A stretch of DNA of 64,000 nucleotides from Roseibaca calidilacus (lineage in GTDB: Bacteria > Pseudomonadota > Alphaproteobacteria > Rhodobacterales > Rhodobacteraceae), in NCBI RefSeq assembly GCF_001517585.1, contig NZ_FBYC01000004.1, positions 2,437,501-2,501,500 of the forward strand, given 5' to 3'. The notes below the pieces were generated by a model, which saw nothing but the letters and a program-made list of their open reading frames with translations, did no database searches and was not told the DNA's origin. This document shows positions 1-9,825 of this stretch, in pieces; position 1 is the first letter of the stretch, and each line of letters opens with the position of its first letter. The position numbers were made by a program, and so were the translations under genes.

Positions 1-1
1 C

Positions 2-1138
2 GTAACCGTGGTCGATGCACTGCCGCGCGACATGCGCGCGGACCCCGAGTTCGACGGGCGCGCCTATGCTTTGGCGCTGGCCTCTATCCGGGTGCTGGAC
101 GGCATCGGCTTGTGGTCGCATGTGGCCGACCACGCACAACCAATGCTAAAGATCGTGGCCAGCGATGGGCGCGCAGGCGAAGGTGCCGCGCCGTTCTTTC
201 TGGCCTTCGACCATGCAGAAATCGAAGAAGGCCCGATGGGCCACATGCTGGAAGACCGCTATTTGCGCCCGGCCCTGCTGGCCGCGATGGATGCCGCCGG
301 GATTACCCAGCTTTCCGGCGAAACCGTGGTCGCGCAAACCGTGGATGAGCGCGCGGCGACCGTGCAGCTTGCCTCTGGCCGCAGTCTGCGCGCACGCCTG
401 CTGGTGGGCTGCGACGGGCGCGACAGCGGCACCGCCGCGCGCGCCGGAATTCGCCGCACGGGGTGGGATTATGGCCAGACCGGGCTGGTCTGCGCGGTCG
501 AGCACGACTTGCCACATCACGGCACGGCGCATCAGTTCTTCATGCCGCCGGGTCCGTTGGCCATTCTGCCCTTGCCGGGCAATCGTTCATCCATTGTCTG
601 GAGCGAGACGACCAAACGCGCCGCAGAAATCGCCGCCATGGGGGATGCCGCCTATCTGGACGTTCTGCGCCCACGCTTCGGCGATTTTCTGGGGGATATC
701 GCCTTGGCAGGCAAGCGCTATGCCTATCCGCTGAAATTGACCATCGCCAACCAGTTCATTGCGCCGCGCCTTGCGCTGGTGGGGGACGCTGCGCATGGAA
801 TGCACCCGATTGCCGGGCAAGGGTTCAATTTCGGGCTGCGCGATATCGCGGCCTTGGCCGAGGTGATCGCAGACGCCGCGCGCCGCGGCGAAGATATCGC
901 CAGCCCGCTTGTCTTGGAACGCTACCAGCAATGGCGACGCTTCGACACGATGGTAATGGCCGTGGGCACGGACAGCGTGAACCGGCTGTTTTCCAACGAC
1001 AACCCGCTGTTGCGTGGTATTCGTGACATCGGGCTTGGGGTGGTCAACGCAGTTCCCGCCTTGCGCCGGGCCAGCATCCGCGAGGCGGCTGGCCTGACGG
1101 GGGATCTGCCGCGCCTGATGCGCGGTTTGCCGATTTAA
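2..1138 (+). CDS. UbiH/UbiF-family FAD-dependent monooxygenase, 5' end outside window
   Basis: This is the C-terminal 378 residues of a flavin aromatic hydroxylase of the ubiquinone-biosynthesis type; the reading frame is open to the left edge, so the N-terminal dinucleotide-binding Gly motif lies outside. The class 2 FAD motif GDAAHGMHPIAGQGFNFGLR is intact near residue 260 of the visible part, and the LVGCDGRDS stretch before it is the NAD(P)H/FAD-contact DG motif of this family. Family members hydroxylate the ubiquinone ring using O2 and NADPH at the cytoplasmic membrane face. No membrane segment is seen. It converges on the molybdoenzyme gene downstream with only about 30 bp between stops. 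The exact ring position (UbiH, UbiF or UbiL type) cannot be decided from this fragment. Confidence 0.85.
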   Translation, partial: VTVVDALPRDMRADPEFDGRAYALALASIRVLDGIGLWSHVADHAQPMLKIVASDGRAGEGAAPFFLAFDHAEIEEGPMGHMLEDRYLRPALLAAMDAAGITQLSGETVVAQTVDERAATVQLASGRSLRARLLVGCDGRDSGTAARAGIRRTGWDYGQTGLVCAVEHDLPHHGTAHQFFMPPGPLAILPLPGNRSSIVWSETTKRAAEIAAMGDAAYLDVLRPRFGDFLGDIALAGKRYAYPLKLTIANQFIAPRLALVGDAAHGMHPIAGQGFNFGLRDIAALAEVIADAARRGEDIASPLVLERYQQWRRFDTMVMAVGTDSVNRLFSNDNPLLRGIRDIGLGVVNAVPALRRASIREAAGLTGDLPRLMRGLPI

Positions 1139-1170
1139 GGCAAATCGCAGGTCAGTTTGCGCGCCATGGC

Positions 1171-3432
1171 CTAAGCACCGCGGATCGGCGGCGGTTGGTC
1201 AATGGACAGGGGCGGAAGCGCCCCATCCCATGCCGAAACCCGCACAAGCGTTGTATGTGCGCTGTTGCCTTGGCTTAGGCTGGAACATCCGACATCGCGG
1301 GTCAGCGCGTTTGGGTTGCCCGCACGTTCCAACCCAGTTTCATCTGGCCCGGTTTTATCTGGGTCAAACCACGCCCCGGTCGGCAGGGCCACGCAATCCG
1401 GGCGAATGCCGCTGGTCAGGCGCAGCCCTGCAAGGCACGCACCACGCGCGTTCCACAGCTTGACCACCGCCCCCTCTGCAAGCCCCGCAGCCCGCGCGGT
1501 ATCAGGATGCAAATAGCACGCTTCGCGCCCGGCGATCTTGTCAGATTGCGATTCGCACCCACGGTCATTTTGCGAATGCAGACGCGTGTCAGGCTGGCCC
1601 GAAATCAGGTGCAGCATACCTTCCGGCGCAGTCAGCAAAGATTCGAACGGCGGCATCCATGCCGGATGACCGGGGCAATCGGGCAGATTTGCCCGGGCAA
1701 TTGCGCGGTTGAACAAGGTGATCTTTCCGCTCTCGCTGGGCAAAGGGTGCAGGTCCGGATCGGCGGCAAAGTCGCGCAGAAACACGCGCGCCTCTGCGGC
1801 ATCGGGCATGTCGAAGCGCCCCATCTGGCGGAAATGGTCAAAGCCCGGCAACGTGACCCCATGCTGCGCCGCCTGCGCGATCGCGCCATCCCACAGCCAA
1901 CGTAGCCAACCCTCGGCGGTGCGCCCTTCGGTAAAGGCCTCTGCAACCCCAAGCTCCGCCCCGATCCGGCGCAGAATCTCATGATCGTCCAGCGCCATGC
2001 CCACCCGGTCCATCCGTTGCGACATGTAGATCAGCGACGGGTCGCGGCGCGACAACATCAGGTCATCACGTTCCAGTGGCGTGGTGGCGGGCAGCACGAT
2101 GTCGGCCCGCCGCGCCGTGGCGGTCCAGCTATGGTCCTGCACGATGACGGTTTCGGGGCGGCGCCATGCGCGCTCCAGCCGGAACAGGTCTTGGTGGTGG
2201 TGAAACGGGTTACCCCCTGCCCACCAGACCAGCCGAATATCCGGGTAGGTCCGGTCCGTTAGGTTGTAACGGTAGGGCGCACCGGGCTGTTCCAGCATAT
2301 CGGCAATGCGCGCCACGGGTATGAAATCTGCCACCGGGTTGCGCCCCTGCGGCAGCGAGGGCCAATCATACAGCTTCGCGGGCCGGCCCACGGCCGTTGT
2401 GGACCCGTAGCCAAAAGCAAAGCCTGTGCCCGGTTGCCCGATCCGGCCCAGCATGGCCGCCAAGGCCAGCCCGGCCCAAAGCGGCTGCTCGCCATGGTCG
2501 GCGCGCTGCATACCCCAATTCAGCGCAATCATGGTGCGATGCGCCGCCATGTCACGGGCCAGCGCGCGAATACGTGCTGCGGGCAGGTCGCAGATGGGCG
2601 CGGCCCAATCGGCGGTTTTCGCCACGCCATCGGCAGCCCCGCAAAGATAGTCGCGAAATTCGGGCCATCCGCTGGTGCAGCGGGTCAGGAACGCGTCATC
2701 CTGCAAGCCTTCGGCCCAAAGCGTATGGGCCAGCGCCAGTATCAGCGCGGTGTCGGTCCCCGGCCGAATGGCCCACCAATCGGCACCCGGATAATCACTC
2801 TCTTGCGGAGAGACATTGACCACCCGCGCGCGCATCTGCCCCAGCCAATGCGCCACCTCGTGCCCCGCAGTGCCCGAGGAATTGATCTGCGCAGTCCGCG
2901 GTGAAATCCCGCCAAAGGCCACCAGCAAGCTGCAATGCTCTGCCACCAGCGGCCAACTTGTCTGACCATCCTGCACCGCGCGGTTGCTAAGCCCCAGAAC
3001 ATGCGGAAACAGCACTTCGGCGGCCGCATGAGAATAAGTGTCGCGCGCACTGACAAAACCACCGCACAGGTTCAGGAAACGGCGCAACTGGCTTTGCGCG
3101 TGGTGAAAGCGGCCCGCGCTGGCCCAGCCATACGACCCCGCAAAGATCGCGCCATTGCCGTGCGTCTCGCGCACGCGCGCCAATTCTTGCGCGGCCAGTG
3201 CGGCGGCACGGTCCCATGACACGGCCACGAACCCGTCGCGCCCGCGCCCAGCGCCGCCATCACCCGCCAACCAGCCGTCGCGAATTGCAGGCGTCAGGAT
3301 ACGGCTGTTGCGGTCACGCGCCGCACTCAGCCACCCGCGCCCAATGCGGGCCGGTGACGGATCATCGGCGATGGGGGCCAGCCCGTCCCCGTCAAACTGG
3401 TAAGCCCCCCAATGGGACGCAGTATAGCGCAT
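1171..3432 (-). CDS. bisC: Cytoplasmic DMSO reductase-family molybdoenzyme (biotin sulfoxide reductase type)
   Basis: A 753-residue molybdopterin guanine dinucleotide oxidoreductase. It follows the DMSO/TMAO/biotin-sulfoxide reductase pattern: no N-terminal Cys cluster, SYGW at residues 100-103 (equivalent to the active-site Tyr and Trp of DMSO reductase), and a serine in DTYS (Ser134) at the place of the Mo-ligating serine. There is no Tat signal, so a cytoplasmic location is expected, which fits BisC rather than periplasmic DorA/TorA. A BisC enzyme reduces biotin sulfoxide or methionine sulfoxide. The start has an AAGGGT ribosome site. No anchor or cytochrome subunit is adjacent, so the electron donor is not evident. 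The family call is firm and the substrate is inferred. Confidence 0.8.
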   Translation of the reverse strand: MRYTASHWGAYQFDGDGLAPIADDPSPARIGRGWLSAARDRNSRILTPAIRDGWLAGDGGAGRGRDGFVAVSWDRAAALAAQELARVRETHGNGAIFAGSYGWASAGRFHHAQSQLRRFLNLCGGFVSARDTYSHAAAEVLFPHVLGLSNRAVQDGQTSWPLVAEHCSLLVAFGGISPRTAQINSSGTAGHEVAHWLGQMRARVVNVSPQESDYPGADWWAIRPGTDTALILALAHTLWAEGLQDDAFLTRCTSGWPEFRDYLCGAADGVAKTADWAAPICDLPAARIRALARDMAAHRTMIALNWGMQRADHGEQPLWAGLALAAMLGRIGQPGTGFAFGYGSTTAVGRPAKLYDWPSLPQGRNPVADFIPVARIADMLEQPGAPYRYNLTDRTYPDIRLVWWAGGNPFHHHQDLFRLERAWRRPETVIVQDHSWTATARRADIVLPATTPLERDDLMLSRRDPSLIYMSQRMDRVGMALDDHEILRRIGAELGVAEAFTEGRTAEGWLRWLWDGAIAQAAQHGVTLPGFDHFRQMGRFDMPDAAEARVFLRDFAADPDLHPLPSESGKITLFNRAIARANLPDCPGHPAWMPPFESLLTAPEGMLHLISGQPDTRLHSQNDRGCESQSDKIAGREACYLHPDTARAAGLAEGAVVKLWNARGACLAGLRLTSGIRPDCVALPTGAWFDPDKTGPDETGLERAGNPNALTRDVGCSSLSQGNSAHTTLVRVSAWDGALPPLSIDQPPPIRGA

Positions 3433-3594
3433 TGTTCTTGACCCTTGTGGCGTGATCTTTCGCCTTGCACTTCGCCCGGTTCAAGCAAAGGGTCAATCCG
3501 TCTTTCAATCAGCGGCAGGCGCGGTCTGCACAGCTTGACAGGCCAATCTGGGGCGCAAGCTGTTACCCGCAACCGCGCCCCAGCTTTCAGTTGG

Positions 3595-3885
3595 TCAGTT
3601 CCGGCACTTGGCGGGACGCAACACATAATGGCCGGGCTGCGCCAAGTTGCGAATTTCTTCGTAAACCGCGGGGTAGTGCACCCGCACGACCTGCCGATTC
3701 TTGCCCTTGCCGCGATATTCCAGCACCGTTTCAGCACGTTTTATCAAGCGTTTGCTGTATTTGTATTCCGGGGCAACATAAACCGTTTCGTAGCATTCCT
3801 GAACGTGACCTTCCCATGCTGCCGCCGGTGCCGAGAAAAACGGGGCCATGGCCAAAGCCAAGGCCGGAAGCGCGATTCTTGTCAT
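3595..3885 (-). CDS. Small secreted protein of unknown function
   Basis: A 96-residue protein. The first 23 residues form a classical Sec signal peptide (MTRIALPALALAMAPFFSAP then AAA-W), so the mature protein of about 73 residues should be periplasmic or secreted. The mature part has one Cys near its start (QECYE) and one close to the C-terminus (PAKCRN), which could form a disulfide, and it is rich in Tyr, Arg and Lys (predicted basic). A TCAGGAGA ribosome site lies just upstream. It stands alone between the molybdoenzyme and radC. I do not recognise a family. Confidence 0.65.
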   Translation of the reverse strand: MTRIALPALALAMAPFFSAPAAAWEGHVQECYETVYVAPEYKYSKRLIKRAETVLEYRGKGKNRQVVRVHYPAVYEEIRNLAQPGHYVLRPAKCRN

Positions 3886-4064
3886 TGATACATCTCCTGA
3901 AACAAATTTTTACATTTACCGCCGCTGCCTCGCAGCACTGCAAGAGGCATGGTCTTCTTCACCAAGATCAAGCAGTTGGAAAATGCTAGCACCAGCGTTT
4001 CAGGCAGGCAACTGATCTGGCGTGGTTAACCAATTGTTAGGGCTGACGATGCAAACTGCGGCGC

Positions 4065-4841
4065 ATGACACAAGCATCCCCAGGGTTTCAGGACTTCGGT
4101 CTGCCATTGTTTTCCAAGGCCCCTGTGGCGCAGGCGGGGGCACCTGAAAAACCTGTCGCCGCGCGCCAACCGTCTTATCTGCGCGACCACCGCAAACGCT
4201 TGCGCGACCGGTTCATGGCCGGGGGCGCACAGGCCATGCCGGATTACGAATTGCTTGAGATGCTGCTGTTTCGTGCCATCCCGCGGCAAGATGTCAAACC
4301 ACTTGCGCGCGAATTGATCGACCTGTTCGGCGATCTGGCCGGGGTCATTTCCGCGCCCGAAGCGCGATTGCGCAAAGTGTCGGGCATTGGCGACGCGGTT
4401 CTGGTCGAGTTGAAATTGGCCGATGCCTGCGCGCAGCGCATGGCCCGCGCCCGAATCATAAACCGCCCGGCAATTTCAAGTTGGGCCGCCTTGCTGGATT
4501 ACTGCCATACAGCGATGTCGCATAAGGAAACGGAAGAATTCCGCGTGCTGTTTCTGGACCGCAAGAACACGCTGATCGCGGATGAGGTGCAAGGCAGTGG
4601 AACGGTGGACCATGTCCCGGTTTACCCGCGCGAGATTATGCGCCGCGCGCTAGAACTGAACGCAACCGCGCTGATCCTTGTGCACAATCACCCTTCGGGT
4701 GATCCGACACCTTCTCAGGCAGATATCGCGATGACAGAGCAAGTGAAGCGTGCCGCGGAATGCCTGTCCATTACGTTGCACGATCACCTTGTCATCGGCA
4801 AATCCTGTGAAATCAGCTTTCGGGCGACGGGTCTGATATAA
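4065..4841 (+). CDS. radC: RadC-family JAB1/MPN domain protein
   Basis: A 258-residue protein of the UPF0758/RadC family. The N-terminal half carries helix-hairpin-helix-like sequence (residues about 75-125, around VSGIGDAVLVELK), and the C-terminal half the JAMM metal-binding site HNHPSGDPTPSQADI, with a conserved Glu upstream in FLDRKN/ADEVQGSG. The historical link to recombination repair is weak; the JAMM core suggests metal-dependent hydrolysis of unknown target. Its 3' end overlaps the convergent gene that follows by 29 bp. The length is usual for the family. Confidence 0.9.
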   Translation: MTQASPGFQDFGLPLFSKAPVAQAGAPEKPVAARQPSYLRDHRKRLRDRFMAGGAQAMPDYELLEMLLFRAIPRQDVKPLARELIDLFGDLAGVISAPEARLRKVSGIGDAVLVELKLADACAQRMARARIINRPAISSWAALLDYCHTAMSHKETEEFRVLFLDRKNTLIADEVQGSGTVDHVPVYPREIMRRALELNATALILVHNHPSGDPTPSQADIAMTEQVKRAAECLSITLHDHLVIGKSCEISFRATGLI

Positions 4842-5865
4842 CCAGTTCCGGTGCGTCGGTTTCCTGCGGCGCATCCAAAGACAACAGCACATCGGCCGGT
4901 GGCGGCGTTGCCGTATCAAAAGGAAGGTCCATAAGCACGAAACCCGCGCCATTCGCGCAATCAGGCATCGCCACCGACACCTCTTGCGAGGTCCCGGCAT
5001 CCGGGCCGTGCGTGGGCAGAATGAATGCGGTCATGTCTTTGCCACAGGTCGCGTCGGTGACCGCCAGTTCTAGCTGCATGCGCGACGTTGACGCTTGCGC
5101 CAAAGGCACGGAATAAACCTGTGCCAGCAACGGTTCCAGCGCGGTGCTGTCGCCCAAGGCCACAAGGAACGCATCCTCCAACTCTGGGTCAAACGGGTTC
5201 AGGGCGTGGATATGCCCCGGCTCGCCGTAGTCTGCGCCACGATGATAGGCATGTAGCGCCACGGCATCCGGCCCGGTCCATTGCACGACCATCCGCGCAT
5301 AAAGGTCAAAATCGGGAACCTGCGTTTGCGCTTGCAACAAAGTGTCATCGGACATGAACGCATCGACAGCGGCTGTCTCTGCCAGCGCGGGGATATAGGC
5401 CGCAAACACGCCAGCATTGTCCAATGTCGCCGTAAAGGCCAGATCCGCATGGCTGATAACCACGCGTTCATTGGCGCTGCACGGGGCGGACAGGCGAATT
5501 TCGATCAACCCGTCGATTGCGGGCGCGGCGGTCAAACTTGCGTCACATAGTGGTGTTTCGGTCGCAGGCGTTGCATCTGCGAAGGTCAGTTCCGGTTGGA
5601 ACCCGTCCTGCACGCTTGGCACAGTGGCTGGGGCGGTCGAGCGGTCCAACGCCGAGAATTCAAGCTCTGGCGCTATCTCATCGACCTTGTCGGCAGACCC
5701 GAAGGAATTGACCACGCTGGCCCCGCGCACTTCGTCCGGGGTTTCGGTAATCATCCCGCCTGCAAGTGTTTGCTTGTCGCCAAGAAACTGCCCTGCCAGA
5801 AAAACCGATGCCGCAATCGCCGCGACAGAAACCGCAGCCCCGCGAATAATCAATTGCCGATCCAT
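4813..5865 (-). CDS. Membrane-anchored protein of unknown function next to secA
   Basis: A 350-residue protein. The start at 5865 is chosen because the next 29 residues (MDRQLIIRGAAVSVAAIAAS onward) form an N-terminal transmembrane anchor; a longer in-frame start at 5928 would put unrelated residues ahead of it. The remainder is acidic, Ala/Pro/Asp-rich, with four or more Cys (CDASL, APCSANE, ATCGKD, MPDCANG) and should lie in the periplasm. Homologues beside secA in related genomes are, as I remember, often labelled translocase without evidence. It lies downstream of secA on the same strand, with about 115 bp between. No catalytic motif is visible, so function is unknown. Confidence 0.7.
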   Translation of the reverse strand: MDRQLIIRGAAVSVAAIAASVFLAGQFLGDKQTLAGGMITETPDEVRGASVVNSFGSADKVDEIAPELEFSALDRSTAPATVPSVQDGFQPELTFADATPATETPLCDASLTAAPAIDGLIEIRLSAPCSANERVVISHADLAFTATLDNAGVFAAYIPALAETAAVDAFMSDDTLLQAQTQVPDFDLYARMVVQWTGPDAVALHAYHRGADYGEPGHIHALNPFDPELEDAFLVALGDSTALEPLLAQVYSVPLAQASTSRMQLELAVTDATCGKDMTAFILPTHGPDAGTSQEVSVAMPDCANGAGFVLMDLPFDTATPPPADVLLSLDAPQETDAPELVISDPSPES

Positions 5866-5979
5866 CGTCACACCCACTATTTCACCTACACTCAGGCTGA
5901 CGTGGGAATCTGGCAGGAAAGGGGCCAAAGCTTGGCGCTTCGGCGTTATAGCGCCGAAACCGGTTCAATCCGACCGTTT

Positions 5980-8670
5980 CTACAGAATTTGTCCGTGGCA
6001 GTGCTTGAATTTCTTGCCCGAACCGCAAGGGCACGGGTCGTTCCGGCCCGGATTGCCCCATGTCGCCGGGTCGCTTTCGTCGAACCCATCCACCAGCGGA
6101 CTGGGCGCGGTTCCGCCATTCTCTTCGGCAACACGCTGGCCTTGTTGCTGCAAGGCCATTTTCTGCAACATCTGCTGTTGTTCGGCTTCGGTCAGCGGGC
6201 GAATACGCGCAAGATATTGCGTTACATCCTCGCGCAACGAATTCAGCATCGATTCGAACAGGACAAAACCTTCGGCCTTGTATTCGTTCAGCGGGTCTTT
6301 CTGCGCATAGCCGCGGAAGCGCACCGCAGAGCGCAGATGGTCCAGCGTCAGCAAATGTTCGCGCCATTTGCGGTCGATGGTTTCTAGCAGGATCTGCTTT
6401 TCCAATGAACGCAGCGTGTCGGGCGTGAACTGCTCTTCTTTCTGCGCCATCAGCGCATCAGAGGCTTCGGCCACACGCTCGCGCACCACGTCCTGATCGA
6501 CGCCATCTTCTTCGCCCCATTCGGGCGCGGGCAGGTTCAGCCCCATCTTGTCGCGCAACGCGGCTTGTAGCCCCTCCATGTCCCATTGTTCCGAATAGGA
6601 TTTGGGCGGCATGAATTCGTCGATCAGGTCGTCAATCACCTGGTGGCGCATGTCGCCGGTAATCTCTGACAGGTCATCGGCCTGCATGATCTCACGCCGC
6701 TGGTCGAAGATGACCTTGCGCTGTTCGTTCATGACGTTGTCGTATTTCAACAGCTCCTTGCGCATGTCGAAATTGCGCGCTTCGACCTTGGCCTGGGCTT
6801 TTTCCAGCGACTTGTTCACCCATGGATGGACGATCGCCTCGCCCTCTTTCATGCCAAGCGTGGACAGCACCTTGTCCAGACGTTCGGACCCGAAAATGCG
6901 CATCAGGTCATCTTCCAGCGACAGGAAGAAAACGGACCGCCCCGGATCGCCCTGACGCCCGGACCGCCCGCGCAGCTGGTTGTCAATCCGGCGGCTTTCG
7001 TGCCGCTCGGTGGCCAGCACGAACAGCCCGCCCGCGTCTTTCACCTTTTGCTTTTCGTCGGCAACTTCGGCTTCAATCCGGGCGCGTGTTTCCGCGGGGT
7101 CGGCCTCGGGGTTTGCGGCCAGGGCCTGCATCACGCGCATATCCACATTGCCGCCCAACTGAATGTCCGTGCCGCGCCCGGCCATGTTGGTGGCAATCGT
7201 GACCGCGCCCAAACGGCCCGCATCGGCCACGATCTGCGCTTCCTGTTCATGCTGGCGCGCGTTCAACACGTTATGGGTAATACCGGCCTGTTTCAGCATG
7301 GCCGACAACTCTTCCGATTTCTCGATAGAGGTGGTGCCGACCAGAATAGGCTGCCCTTTGTCATGCGCCGTGCGAATTTCCTCCAACACGCCTTGCAGCT
7401 TTTCGGCGGCGGTGCGGTAGACTTGGTCGTCTTCGTCCTTGCGCGCGATCGGCAGGTTGGTCGGAATTTCAACCACGCCAAGGTTGTAGATTTCGCGGAA
7501 CTCCGACGCTTCGGTGCTGGCGGTGCCGGTCATGCCCGCCAGCTTTTTATACATGCGGAAATAGTTCTGGAAGGTAACAGAGGCATAGGTCACGTTTTCC
7601 GGCTGGATGGCCACGCCTTCCTTCGCCTCGATCGCCTGATGCAGCCCTTCGGACAAGCGGCGGCCCGTCATCATGCGTCCGGTGAATTCGTCGATCAGCA
7701 CGACCTGACCATCGCGGACGATGTAATTCTGGTCCTTGTGGAACAGTTTATGCGCACGCAGGCCTTGGTTCACATGGTGCACCAGCGAGGTCGCTTCCGG
7801 GTCGTAGAGCGACATGCCATCTTCCAGCATCCCCGCATCGCGCAGGCGCTCTTCGATGAACTCGTTACCCTCTTCGGTCAGCGTGGTGTTGCGCAGCTTT
7901 TCGTCCAGCGTGAAATGTTCCTCGGTCAGGCCGGGGATCAGCGCGTTGACCTTGACGTATAGTTCCGAGCGGTCATCGGCAGGGCCGGAAATAATCAGCG
8001 GGGTGCGCGCTTCGTCGATCAAGATCGAATCGACCTCATCCACAATGGCAAAGAAATGCGGGCGCTGGTTCATGTCCTCCAGCCGCATCCGCATGTTGTC
8101 GCGCAGGTAATCAAAGCCCAGTTCGTTATTCGTGGCATAGGTCACATCGGCGGAATACGCGTCTGGCTTCTCTGAATCGGGCTGCTGCGAATAGACAACG
8201 CCCGTGCGCATGCCAAGCTTCTCGAACACCTTGCCCATCCAGGCGCTGTCGCGCTTGGCAAGGTAGTCGTTCACCGTCACGACATGCACGCCTTGGCCCG
8301 CCAATGCGTTCAGATAGGCGGGGAAGGTGGCGACCAGTGTCTTGCCCTCACCTGTTTTCATCTCGGCAATATTGCCTTGGTGCAGGAAGATGCCGCCGAT
8401 CAACTGCACATCAAAGGCACGCAGGCCCAGTGCACGGCGCGCCCCTTCGCGGCAGTTTGCGAAGGCTTCGGGCAGCACATCGTCAAGGCTGGCGCCCTCT
8501 GCCACACGGGTTTTCAACTCTTGTGTCTTGGCGATCAGGCCGTCATCGGACAGCGCCTCGAACTCCGGCTCCAATGCGTTGATCTTGTCGACAAGCGGGC
8601 GCACCGCCTTGACCTTGCGGTCATTCGCCGTGCCAAAGATCTTTTTCGATACTGCCCCAAGACCCAGCAT
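5980..8670 (-). CDS. secA: Preprotein translocase ATPase SecA
   Basis: An 896-residue SecA, the motor that pushes unfolded preproteins through SecYEG. Visible motifs are Walker A ([20 protein letters not shown]), the DEAD-like [17 protein letters not shown], the helicase motif [12 protein letters not shown] and the C-terminal zinc and SecB-binding tail [16 protein letters not shown]. The start at 8670 follows an AAGGTGGAG ribosome site; an in-frame start nine codons further upstream lacks one. It is divergent from the foldase gene on the other strand, which also acts on exported proteins. Length and domain order are normal. Confidence 0.98.
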   Translation of the reverse strand: MLGLGAVSKKIFGTANDRKVKAVRPLVDKINALEPEFEALSDDGLIAKTQELKTRVAEGASLDDVLPEAFANCREGARRALGLRAFDVQLIGGIFLHQGNIAEMKTGEGKTLVATFPAYLNALAGQGVHVVTVNDYLAKRDSAWMGKVFEKLGMRTGVVYSQQPDSEKPDAYSADVTYATNNELGFDYLRDNMRMRLEDMNQRPHFFAIVDEVDSILIDEARTPLIISGPADDRSELYVKVNALIPGLTEEHFTLDEKLRNTTLTEEGNEFIEERLRDAGMLEDGMSLYDPEATSLVHHVNQGLRAHKLFHKDQNYIVRDGQVVLIDEFTGRMMTGRRLSEGLHQAIEAKEGVAIQPENVTYASVTFQNYFRMYKKLAGMTGTASTEASEFREIYNLGVVEIPTNLPIARKDEDDQVYRTAAEKLQGVLEEIRTAHDKGQPILVGTTSIEKSEELSAMLKQAGITHNVLNARQHEQEAQIVADAGRLGAVTIATNMAGRGTDIQLGGNVDMRVMQALAANPEADPAETRARIEAEVADEKQKVKDAGGLFVLATERHESRRIDNQLRGRSGRQGDPGRSVFFLSLEDDLMRIFGSERLDKVLSTLGMKEGEAIVHPWVNKSLEKAQAKVEARNFDMRKELLKYDNVMNEQRKVIFDQRREIMQADDLSEITGDMRHQVIDDLIDEFMPPKSYSEQWDMEGLQAALRDKMGLNLPAPEWGEEDGVDQDVVRERVAEASDALMAQKEEQFTPDTLRSLEKQILLETIDRKWREHLLTLDHLRSAVRFRGYAQKDPLNEYKAEGFVLFESMLNSLREDVTQYLARIRPLTEAEQQQMLQKMALQQQGQRVAEENGGTAPSPLVDGFDESDPATWGNPGRNDPCPCGSGKKFKHCHGQIL

Positions 8671-8882
8671 GCTCACTCCACCTTTCGGCGCTTGCACGCG
8701 CCTCTGACCAAATCGTCATTGCCGTTGACCACGCGCCGGGGTTGTCGGCACGCGCAGGCTTCCATAGAAGGGCAGGTGAACCGCACGGCCCCGAGCATCG
8801 CAGAACCTTGGCAGCGATGTAATGGGCGGCCATGAGATAGTCAACAAAGCGCACCTTGCCTGCGCAGAATGGAGAGCCCGAT

Positions 8883-9740
8883 ATGGTCAGTTTTTTGCGA
8901 ACATTGCCCGCAGCCGCCCTTGTTCTAGGACTTGCCGGTCCGGTCACAGCCCAAGACAGCGACCCGGAAACGGTTGTCGCCACCGTGAACGGGGTAGAGA
9001 TAACACTGGGCCATGTGCTTCAGGCCCGCACCAGCTTGCCCGAGCAGTTTCAGGACATGCCGATGGAGTCGCTGTTCGAGCCGCTGGTGGACCAGTTGAT
9101 CGACCAGACCGCGCTGATGCAATCGGTTGACGGAACCCTGACCACGGCAGAAGAAGTTGCGCTGGAAAACGGGCGGCGTGACTTCATGGCCAATACCGCC
9201 CTGACCCGCGCCGCCGAGGCCGCCGTCAGCGAAGAGGCGATTGCCGAAGCCTATGACGCCTTTGTCACCGAATTTGACGGGCGCGAACCCACGCCCGAAT
9301 TCAACGCCTCGCATATCATTGTCGAAACCGAGGAAGAAGCGCAGGCCCTGCGCACGCAACTGGACGAAGGCGCAGATTTTGCCGAGCTGGCGCGCGAGAA
9401 CTCGACCGACGGTGCCGCGACCAATGGCGGCTCTTTGGGCTGGTTCGGTCTGGGCGCGATGGTGCCGGAATTCGAAGAGGCGGTCACCACGATGGAAGTG
9501 GGCGAGGTCAAGGGCCCCTTGCAGACCCAATTCGGCTGGCATCTGGTCGTTTTGAACGACACCCGCATGTCCACCGCGCCCGAATTGGACGAGGTGCGCG
9601 ACGCGCTGGTGCAGAACATTCAGCGCGAAGCGGTGGAAGCGGAAATTGCCCGCGTGACCGAAACCGCAGAGATCACCCGCAACATGGACGAGATCGCGCC
9701 CGAAACACTGGAAACGCCGGACGCGCCGGACCAACAGTAG
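8883..9740 (+). CDS. Periplasmic parvulin-type peptidyl-prolyl isomerase
   Basis: A 285-residue PpiC/SurA-type foldase. A signal peptide (MVSFLRTLPAAALVLGLAGP, then VTAQ) is followed by a helical N-terminal chaperone region and a rotamase domain around residues 135-225 with the family signatures ASHIIVETEEEA, ARENSTDGAATNGGSLGWFG and QFGWHLV. It catalyses cis-trans isomerisation of prolyl bonds in exported proteins. The start at 8883 follows GGAGAG and begins exactly at the signal peptide; upstream in-frame codons would spoil it. It is divergent from secA and is followed by a strong intrinsic terminator. Confidence 0.92.
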   Translation: MVSFLRTLPAAALVLGLAGPVTAQDSDPETVVATVNGVEITLGHVLQARTSLPEQFQDMPMESLFEPLVDQLIDQTALMQSVDGTLTTAEEVALENGRRDFMANTALTRAAEAAVSEEAIAEAYDAFVTEFDGREPTPEFNASHIIVETEEEAQALRTQLDEGADFAELARENSTDGAATNGGSLGWFGLGAMVPEFEEAVTTMEVGEVKGPLQTQFGWHLVVLNDTRMSTAPELDEVRDALVQNIQREAVEAEIARVTETAEITRNMDEIAPETLETPDAPDQQ

Positions 9741-9785
9741 ATTCTGGACGAGGTTTCGCAGAGCGTGTAACGCTTGGCACAGACC

Positions 9786-9812
9786 GCCGGCCCCTTCGCG
9801 GGCCGGCTTTTT
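9786..9812 (+). terminator. Rho-independent terminator after the foldase gene
   Basis: An 8-bp perfect GC stem (9786-9793 pairing with 9800-9807), a six-base CTTCGC loop and a run of five T. It sits 45 bp after the foldase stop and only one base before the first possible argJ ATG, so argJ must be transcribed by read-through or from a promoter inside this region. Confidence 0.85.
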
Positions 9813-9825
9813 CATGGGGATGCCG

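Noticed and set aside
6826-7962. A 378-codon plus-strand frame inside secA
   Set aside because: SecA on the other strand is intact over the same region; the translation resembles no protein and is an antisense shadow.
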